DNA from: Desulfatiglans anilini DSM 4660
GTDB lineage: Bacteria; Desulfobacterota; DSM-4660; Desulfatiglandales; Desulfatiglandaceae
Direction: 5' to 3'
DNA length: 64,000 bases
NCBI RefSeq assembly: GCF_000422285.1
Contig: NZ_AULM01000003.1
Coordinates: forward strand, 1 to 64,000
A program made the translations under genes and the position numbers. Below, one piece after another: positions 58,255-64,000 of the stretch (positions are counted from its first letter, which is position 1; each line of letters starts with the position of its first letter). The notes under the pieces are model-generated. The model did not search any database. It was not told the origin of the DNA and saw only the letters and a program-made list of their open reading frames with translations.

Positions 58255-59448
58255 TCAAACCGTTGGGAACATCTTTCCAGGCCAACCGGAAGCCGTATAG
58301 GTTTTCTTCTTCATAAACCGCCAACTGAATTCATATACGATCCTTCTGGCCGCCCTGATCCCCCGCTTCGGTCCCCAGATCATCCTGCAAGTGCTTTCTA
58401 ATAAACGCGCAAACCACATGTGATACGCGTTGGCAGAGTACGCCGCAACAGCCTGTCCAAAATCCCGTTCCGCCATGACCGGAAGCACTGAATTCTCACC
58501 TTTTTCCGCGGCCTCGAGGGCATGGGCGAGAACCTCTTCCAAGCGCCTTTCGTAGGTATGATCCAGCCTGGTCCGCTGGAACCCGGCCTCCGCTACAGCA
58601 TCTCGTTCCTTGGGGTGTTGAAGGTAATGGCGGATCTTTGCAACGAGATCTTTCGTATCTCTAAAAACGACCGCCTCCCGCCCGGGTTGGTAGAACCTTT
58701 CCAAACCGGGTGCCAGTTCGGTCAAGAGGAATCCGCCGGCGCCCGGGATCTCGAAGGTCCTGGCCTTGATCTGTTTCCCGCCTTTCGAATTACAGAAATT
58801 CAGGCTTATCAAGGACTTGTTTATGATACGGGGAATATCCCGGGCCGCCACCGGCCCCCGCGGCCATCCGTAGCCGAAACACTGAATGTCGATCCCTGCG
58901 CCGCGCAGCTTCGCTACGACCTTGGGCCGATTCCCATGGGCTGTACCGACAAACGAGACGCCATAAAGGCACTTGCCGGCCTCCACCGGCGCCTGCAGGC
59001 ATCCGCTGTCGGCAGCCCACTGGGTCAGCACGACATTCCGGATCCCATCTGCATGGTATCGGGGAACCATATTCGGGTAGGTCGTCGTCATCACATCGTA
59101 GGCCTTCCCTACAAAGCGGGAAACCTCTCGATATTTCCATGAATCGTCTGTCGTCCAACAGACCGTAACAACCTTTCCCTTGCCTCGAACGCGGTAGAGC
59201 GTCTCGTTCCAGATCTCATAATGGAGCGGAATTGCGAGCAATATGTCGGGTTGCACTGCATCGACCGCATCGAGAAGTGCTAGGTTCAAGGCCCTGAAGT
59301 CTTGATAAGCTCCCCTGTCCCACAACTCGAAATGCGTCACATCGTGACCGAGGTTTCTGAGCACCCGAGTGAAAGCCGTATATTCCGTCCCCAAACCTCG
59401 GGAAGCATCTCCATATTGATACTTCCCGCATGCCAATAAAACGTGCAT
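58255..59448 (-). CDS. CgeB-like family glycosyltransferase
   Basis: A 397-residue GT-B-type protein. N-terminal Rossmann part: MHVLLACGKYQYGDASRGLG; C-terminal part: ARTFEIPGAGGFLLTEL followed by FRDTKDL, a pattern seen in CgeB and related spore- or glycan-associated transferases. The likely nucleotide-sugar binding Glu lies in FEIPG. It begins about 65 bp after the DUF268 gene on the same strand. Function beyond glycan transfer cannot be read. Confidence 0.78.
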   Translation of the reverse strand: MHVLLACGKYQYGDASRGLGTEYTAFTRVLRNLGHDVTHFELWDRGAYQDFRALNLALLDAVDAVQPDILLAIPLHYEIWNETLYRVRGKGKVVTVCWTTDDSWKYREVSRFVGKAYDVMTTTYPNMVPRYHADGIRNVVLTQWAADSGCLQAPVEAGKCLYGVSFVGTAHGNRPKVVAKLRGAGIDIQCFGYGWPRGPVAARDIPRIINKSLISLNFCNSKGGKQIKARTFEIPGAGGFLLTELAPGLERFYQPGREAVVFRDTKDLVAKIRHYLQHPKERDAVAEAGFQRTRLDHTYERRLEEVLAHALEAAEKGENSVLPVMAERDFGQAVAAYSANAYHMWFARLLESTCRMIWGPKRGIRAARRIVYEFSWRFMKKKTYTASGWPGKMFPTV

Positions 59449-59513
59449 TACAGAACCTCAGAAACCTGCCGAAAGCATCATCCAGGCCTTTCAAGCGCAG
59501 AGAATCGAGCGCT

Positions 59514-60266
59514 TCAGACACGCCTGAAATCAAACATCCCCAAAGCGTATGACATATCCGCCGCCTGCGCCAGTGAGGCGTTCTCGACATAAGTCCCATC
59601 ATCTCGAACTAAGGAAAATTCGCGCAACTGCAGCCCTTTCATTGCCGTCACAATATCCTCTGCTGCAAAAACGATGTTGGCATTGAAATAAACAGCAGGC
59701 TTTCCAACAGGAACAGTCATCAAAAACCTTCCACCCGAAATGACGACACGCTCCAATTCGCGCATTGCATTCCAGCATGCATCGACATCCAGGCAGTCAC
59801 CATAGCGGCCCAGTCCTACATGCTCAATAACATGAAGACAGCTTAAGGATTCAACGCTTCCGGACTTGAATGGAAGATGGCCGATATCCCCTCTGATCCC
59901 TTTATAAGACGAAAGCATGACAGAAGGAGGTCTGTACTCAAGATGTACGACAGGCAATATTCCACATAGCTGCGTTATAAATGTAACACTGGATGAAATA
60001 TCCAAATGCATTTTCGGTAATCTTTCAGAAACTATGCGCTTCGTTGCCCAATATGCCTGATAAGCGTAGTGAGGATCAAAACGACTTTTATTTGTTCTCT
60101 CATAGAATATGGGCGATAGACGCAATGGATAAAAGGCATGGTACCTTTTCCTGTATTTAAAATAATCACCCATAAACCGGAATATCTCAAATACACAGTA
60201 AGGTAAATTGCGTGGATCTGCTGTTTCTTTGACGTTTGTCAGAATATTTCTTAATAAAATCTTCAT
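59514..60266 (-). CDS. DUF268 family methyltransferase-like protein
   Basis: A 250-residue protein resembling DUF268/class I SAM methyltransferases, with SLSCLHVIEHVGLGRYGD and a following GGRFLMTVPVGKP. Its N-terminal region is basic and lacks a clear motif I glycine loop, so SAM binding needs proof. It is AT-richer than neighbours. It lies 34 bp after the flippase in the operon. Confidence 0.7.
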   Translation of the reverse strand: MKILLRNILTNVKETADPRNLPYCVFEIFRFMGDYFKYRKRYHAFYPLRLSPIFYERTNKSRFDPHYAYQAYWATKRIVSERLPKMHLDISSSVTFITQLCGILPVVHLEYRPPSVMLSSYKGIRGDIGHLPFKSGSVESLSCLHVIEHVGLGRYGDCLDVDACWNAMRELERVVISGGRFLMTVPVGKPAVYFNANIVFAAEDIVTAMKGLQLREFSLVRDDGTYVENASLAQAADMSYALGMFDFRRV

Positions 60267-60300
60267 CTATATTAATTTACCGCACAGTTTCCTTGAAAAA

Positions 60301-61641
60301 TCAACCCTTTTTCACAAAAGACAGCGTATGCTTCGTCAAATAAAAAGCGATCGACAAGCACCATAGGCTATAAACAAATCCCGATGCAACAAGGGCCAAA
60401 ACGATACCGAATGGACCAAATATACTTGGCAGGATAAGACACAATGATACTGCTATAATTGATGTTGTAATCTTTGGAAGGATATAAACCCTTGGACGGT
60501 TTGCGAGCATGCCATAACCCGTAAGTGTTTGACCAAAATAATAAAGAGTCCATGCGGCTGTCAAGTAAGGCAACATCCAGGAAAGGCCTGCGTATGAACT
60601 GTTGCTTATAAGCACTACAACATATTCATGAAAAATACAGTAAATAAGGATTAAACAGAATGCAAAAAGGATATAAATCGATTCCATGATAAAAAGCAGC
60701 CGATTCGCGTTTCTCATGCCATTCGGGGAAACCAGCGACCCCGCCCGCTCATATGCGATCGGCGAAAACAGCATCCCCAAAAAACCCGAGATCAAGATCA
60801 ATGGATACACGGACAACTGACTCACGACGGAAAAAGCCCCGACAACCTCTTCGCCGAAATAACCTTGAAGCGCCCAACGATCGCAGGATTCGTTGATCCA
60901 GCCGAACACCCCCCAGATGAAAAACGGCAAAGCATAGGAAATAATATCTTTCCCGAGACCTCGTCCTTTCGAGGAAGCACTTCCGGTGCCCGCCGTTTCG
61001 ACAACCCCGATCCGCTTTCGATAGATCTTCTCGATCACCAGCAGCATAACGCCTGTTGCGATCAGATATCCAAACAACACCCAGCTTGCTTCAGGATAAA
61101 ACAGAAGGACCAATCCCATCCCTGCGAGCGGCTTGAAAAAAGCGGCGGCCGTCAGTGCCAGCGCAACCGTCTTTCTGTCTCTGGCCGCCATCAGCACGGC
61201 CAGCCTTGTCCCGGTCCAACCGGTGCACACTCCCGCCATCAACGCCAGAATCGCGGGCACCCCCCATTTCACACCAAAAACAAGGCACACAACGCCGCAC
61301 GCGGGCACGCCGATGGCGAGGATGCAGGAAGTCAAGAGCACATTATATTTATGGCAGTGAACCAGAAACACATCCTGGATACCCTGATCCCTGGAAACGG
61401 ACCAGAAACGCATCACCCCCTGTGCCAAAGGGCCGAATACCTGCGCCGAAACGGCCAAAATCAGTGTATTGGCGAGCATCAGGCGACCGAACTCCGCTGG
61501 ACCAAGGAAAGCGGTCAAAATCTTGACGGTGAAAATCGCCCCAGCCGCCATCCCGGCCTGTCCAAAAAGGACCCAGCCGGTCTCCGCCCCAATACTGAGG
61601 ATGCGGGAAAGGGAAGGAAAAGACGTGTCGTTTGCCGCCAC
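60301..61641 (-). CDS. Polysaccharide flippase (Wzx/PST family)
   Basis: A 446-residue membrane protein with about 12-14 hydrophobic segments and typical motifs GWVLFGQAGMAAGAIF near the start and INESCDRWALQGYFG in the middle. It should move lipid-linked sugar units across the inner membrane. It lies between two glycosyltransferase blocks, which fits a Wzx/Wzy-type cluster; a Wzy polymerase is not visible in the window. AT-rich as usual for such genes. Confidence 0.85.
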   Translation of the reverse strand: MAANDTSFPSLSRILSIGAETGWVLFGQAGMAAGAIFTVKILTAFLGPAEFGRLMLANTLILAVSAQVFGPLAQGVMRFWSVSRDQGIQDVFLVHCHKYNVLLTSCILAIGVPACGVVCLVFGVKWGVPAILALMAGVCTGWTGTRLAVLMAARDRKTVALALTAAAFFKPLAGMGLVLLFYPEASWVLFGYLIATGVMLLVIEKIYRKRIGVVETAGTGSASSKGRGLGKDIISYALPFFIWGVFGWINESCDRWALQGYFGEEVVGAFSVVSQLSVYPLILISGFLGMLFSPIAYERAGSLVSPNGMRNANRLLFIMESIYILFAFCLILIYCIFHEYVVVLISNSSYAGLSWMLPYLTAAWTLYYFGQTLTGYGMLANRPRVYILPKITTSIIAVSLCLILPSIFGPFGIVLALVASGFVYSLWCLSIAFYLTKHTLSFVKKG

Positions 61642-61675
61642 CGGAAGACCGCCTAAGATTTCCAGACCGGGGTTT

Positions 61676-62665
61676 TCATAACGCGCCCATGCGTCGTTTC
61701 AGCCTCGGGAGAAAGGTTTCTTCGTCGAAGAGTCCCCAAAGATCGCCATTTGCGATGCCTGTTCTCCGGTGAATCTCTTTGCGCGCCCTGAATGCCCTGC
61801 CCATGCCTTTGAGCGCGGCCTTCTTGGACCGTAAAAAGACCCCGCCCCGTCCCCGCATCAGGTAAAATCCCAGGCAGCCGATCCCATAAGCCAAATGCCG
61901 GCCGAATGTCCGCGCCAGAAGAACGGAGGGCATGTTGCGGACCCAGACCCACTCGAGATTACGGTGCCCGTAATAGACGGATGTCGGAGAATCGTGGACG
62001 ATGCTGCTGCTCATCTTGTGGGCAACCACGGCGCCAGGCACGAACAGGCACCGCCAGCCCCTCAGTTGAGCCCTGAAGCTCAAATCCACATCCTCGTAAA
62101 GCAGGAAGAAATGCTCCGGGAACAACCCGATTTCACGCAGCATATCGGTTCGGTAAAGCGCCGCCCCGGCGCAGGCGCCAAAGATCCACGCCTCCCTGTT
62201 GAAATCCGACGCCGGGCGGCCGCGGCCGCGGATGACGCCGGCCCCCGCCTTCGAATATCCGGCGCCGGCGCAGTCTATCACCGTCGGGTTCCAATAGGAG
62301 ACCATCTTCGACGCCGCAGACCCGGCCTCCGGGTTCCGCTCGAGGGCCGCCACCAGGTTTTCGAGCCAGTTGGGGGTAGGCACCGCGTCGTTGTTCAAAA
62401 GCGCCACATAAGGCGTTTTCGCTTGAGCCATGGCGAGATTATTGGCCTTGCAGAAGCCGGTATTTTCGGAGAGCGCGATAAGCCTCACCCACGGACACCG
62501 GGTCTCCAGAAACGGAACCGATCCATCCGTCGACCCGTTGTCCACCACCACCGTCTCGAATTCACGGAACGTCTGCTGTCTCAGTCCATCCAGGCATTCC
62601 GGCAAAAGCGTCCTGCCGTTCCAGTTGACAATAATGACCGCCACCCGGCTAGGAGAGCTAACCAT
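61676..62665 (-). CDS. Family 2 glycosyltransferase
   Basis: A 329-residue protein with VAVIIVNWNGRTLLPECLDGLRQ, DNGSTDGS, NNDAVPTPNW and the acceptor part YEDVDLSFRAQLRGWRC. The C-terminus is basic. The ATG at 62665 is preferred (GGAG 6 bp upstream, 8-bp overlap with the preceding gene); the frame extends to 62911 but lies inside that gene. It resembles rhamnosyltransferase-type enzymes. Confidence 0.85.
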   Translation of the reverse strand: MVSSPSRVAVIIVNWNGRTLLPECLDGLRQQTFREFETVVVDNGSTDGSVPFLETRCPWVRLIALSENTGFCKANNLAMAQAKTPYVALLNNDAVPTPNWLENLVAALERNPEAGSAASKMVSYWNPTVIDCAGAGYSKAGAGVIRGRGRPASDFNREAWIFGACAGAALYRTDMLREIGLFPEHFFLLYEDVDLSFRAQLRGWRCLFVPGAVVAHKMSSSIVHDSPTSVYYGHRNLEWVWVRNMPSVLLARTFGRHLAYGIGCLGFYLMRGRGGVFLRSKKAALKGMGRAFRARKEIHRRTGIANGDLWGLFDEETFLPRLKRRMGAL

Positions 62666-63560
62666 GAACCGCTCCATGGAGCGAGCGCCTGCATAGGGCC
62701 CACAAGGATCGCAGCCGCGGGAATCGCCCCCAATAGGGTTGGTACCCCCTCTCCCGCACAAATTCCTCGAAATATCCAGGCCATCGCCGGGGGCTTGGCG
62801 CATCGGCATTCGAAAGCCGACCGCCCCGGACGTTTCCGAAGTACTTCCGCAGGGTCCCGGTGGTCTCCGCCTTTGCGCGATGGGCGAGTTTTCGGAAGGT
62901 GTTCCCTCCATGAAGCCTGTAATAATACATTGGCGTGTCGATATAGAGCGGCTCGGTCAAGCAGAGCGCCCGCAGCAGAAAATCCCAGTCATGGCAGTAA
63001 AGATACGGTCTGAAGCCGTGAAGGGTCGCATAGATTTCCTTCGCCGCAAAAATATTCCCGGATGAAATGGCCACGTTCGAATCGAGCAGAGCGAATCCGA
63101 CCGAGGGATACCGGGCCATCTCAGCCTGTTTGCGATAAAAATATGCGGCGGTCTCGTTCGACGCATCCACTTCTGCCCCGTTTTCATCGATGCAGCGAAT
63201 GCCCGAAAAGGCCAGTTTCGCACCCGATTTCTCCAACCGCTCGACGAAATAAGCGACCCTCTCCGGCGCGAACAGATCATCGCTGTTCAGGATATTGATA
63301 TACTTGCCGCCGGCGAGCTTCAGTCCACGGTTGATCGCCGCCGCCGCACCGCGATTGCGTTGCCTGACAACGCGCAAGCCGCGACGGATTCGCCCAGCGG
63401 CCCTCTCGATGGCGGCTAAACTTCCGTCGCTGGAACCGTCATCGACCAAGATGATTTCGAGATTTTCATAGGTTTGGTCTTCTACCGAAAGGAGGGCGGC
63501 TTCTATGAACCGAGCGTGGTTATAGGAGGGAATGACAATCGATACTTTCGGGTAAAACAT
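62658..63560 (-). CDS. Family 2 glycosyltransferase
   Basis: A 300-residue GT-A enzyme. It begins MFYPKVSIVIPSYNHARF, with DDGSSDGS and NSDDLF as metal and nucleotide sites. Its 3' end overlaps the following transferase gene by 8 bp. It follows a partial WbsX-like gene by 26 bp. No sugar specificity is visible. Confidence 0.85.
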   Translation of the reverse strand: MFYPKVSIVIPSYNHARFIEAALLSVEDQTYENLEIILVDDGSSDGSLAAIERAAGRIRRGLRVVRQRNRGAAAAINRGLKLAGGKYINILNSDDLFAPERVAYFVERLEKSGAKLAFSGIRCIDENGAEVDASNETAAYFYRKQAEMARYPSVGFALLDSNVAISSGNIFAAKEIYATLHGFRPYLYCHDWDFLLRALCLTEPLYIDTPMYYYRLHGGNTFRKLAHRAKAETTGTLRKYFGNVRGGRLSNADAPSPRRWPGYFEEFVRERGYQPYWGRFPRLRSLWALCRRSLHGAVHG

Positions 63561-63586
63561 CGCCGCACATCAGGAGATTCTATAGA

Positions 63587-64000
63587 TCAGGTCCATCGCC
63601 GCAGCACCTGCTTAAAGAGGCTGTGCCATCCATCCGCTCCGCCATTCCCCCGCATCCGCTTCAGCCGCATGATCCATCTCTCACTGAGCGTCGGAGGCGA
63701 GGCGGCAAAAGAAATCATCCGATAATCCACCAGAAAGATCTTTTCCGGCTGGGAAGCCAAAAACCGCGTCACTTCAGAAGCAGACGGGTCATTCATACCA
63801 TCATCCCACTCAATAGGCAAACGAAGACCGCAACACGCGCCTGTCAGCACCGCATTCCGCTTGGCCCGTTCGGTGGCGGCCAGGAATTGGTGTCCATAAC
63901 GCATATCGGGTTCGAGATGGCACCCTTCACCCCACTCGTTCCAGGCATTGATAAAGACCAGTTGCAGGTCCCCATCAAACCTCGAACGGGTTCTGGCGAT
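63587..64000 (-). CDS. WbsX-like glycan biosynthesis protein, C-terminal part
   Basis: The minus-strand frame is open to the window edge, so the gene continues beyond 64000. It contains INAWNEWGEGCHLEPDMRYG, the signature of the WbsX family (glycoside-hydrolase-like, in O-antigen clusters), then a helix-rich C-terminus with basic residues. An internal ATG at 63904 is not the true start. It is the first visible gene of the minus-strand operon. Confidence 0.8.
   Translation of the reverse strand: MARTRSRFDGDLQLVFINAWNEWGEGCHLEPDMRYGHQFLAATERAKRNAVLTGACCGLRLPIEWDDGMNDPSASEVTRFLASQPEKIFLVDYRMISFAASPPTLSERWIMRLKRMRGNGGADGWHSLFKQVLRRWT

Overview
The window is a GC-rich bacterial chromosome segment with dense housekeeping operons on both strands. 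The gene set suggests an anaerobic Deltaproteobacterium (Desulfobacterota): a PxxKW cysteine-rich protein, a DksA/TraR protein, a biotin-free carboxyltransferase subunit, a sigma-54 two-component pair, and a thiolase-fold/DUF35 pair beside an acyl-CoA dehydrogenase. The assignment is inference from gene content; no rRNA is present.

Layout. 1-1.7 kb: 3' part of a tandem-repeat (SdrB/Cna-B-like) surface protein with a C-terminal sorting-type tail, a strong terminator and tRNA-Leu(CAG). 1.9-5.8 kb: ribF and apbE (FAD synthesis and FAD use), convergent with hflX. 6.0-9.7 kb: the classical rpsF-rpsR-DUF2232-rplI-dnaB operon with a good promoter and a structured leader. 10.1-11.7 kb: dnaJ with a CbpM/MerR-like partner. 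12-17.5 kb: rmuC, a sigma-54 response regulator and a V4R/GAF histidine kinase. 17.6-21.2 kb: hisS, aspS, PxxKW protein. 21.6-27.1 kb: tightly overlapping xseA-xseB-ispA-dxs-tlyA. 27.4-35.6 kb: carboxyltransferase, dksA-like, tmk-holB-ricT-metG-xth. 35.8-44.7 kb: AT-richer glycan genes (four glycosyltransferases, a methyltransferase, a UDP-galactopyranose-mutase-like flavoprotein). 44.8-53.8 kb: nth, AMMECR1 protein, clpB, RNase Z-like protein, MsbA-like exporter, acyl-CoA dehydrogenase. 54.3-57.3 kb: XRE-cupin regulator, thiolase-fold protein and DUF35 partner. 57.4-64.0 kb: a second glycan operon on the minus strand with a flippase, running off the window inside a WbsX-like gene.

The most unusual feature is a family of interspersed intergenic repeats (about 80-320 bp; copies near 9.7, 14.9, 25.6, 29.9, 38.9, 39.1, 42.0 and 54.8 kb, plus a degenerate one at 45.7 kb). 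They have GTTTCCGTCCGGAAAT-like terminal inverted repeats, a palindromic core and an optional 52-bp hairpin module present in 0-2 copies. They sit in gaps between genes, in both orientations, and in one case supply the stop codon of xseA. No transposase is encoded in the window. Other points of interest are a thiolase-fold protein with glycine where the nucleophilic cysteine should be, and an endonuclease III with histidine at one iron-sulfur cysteine position.
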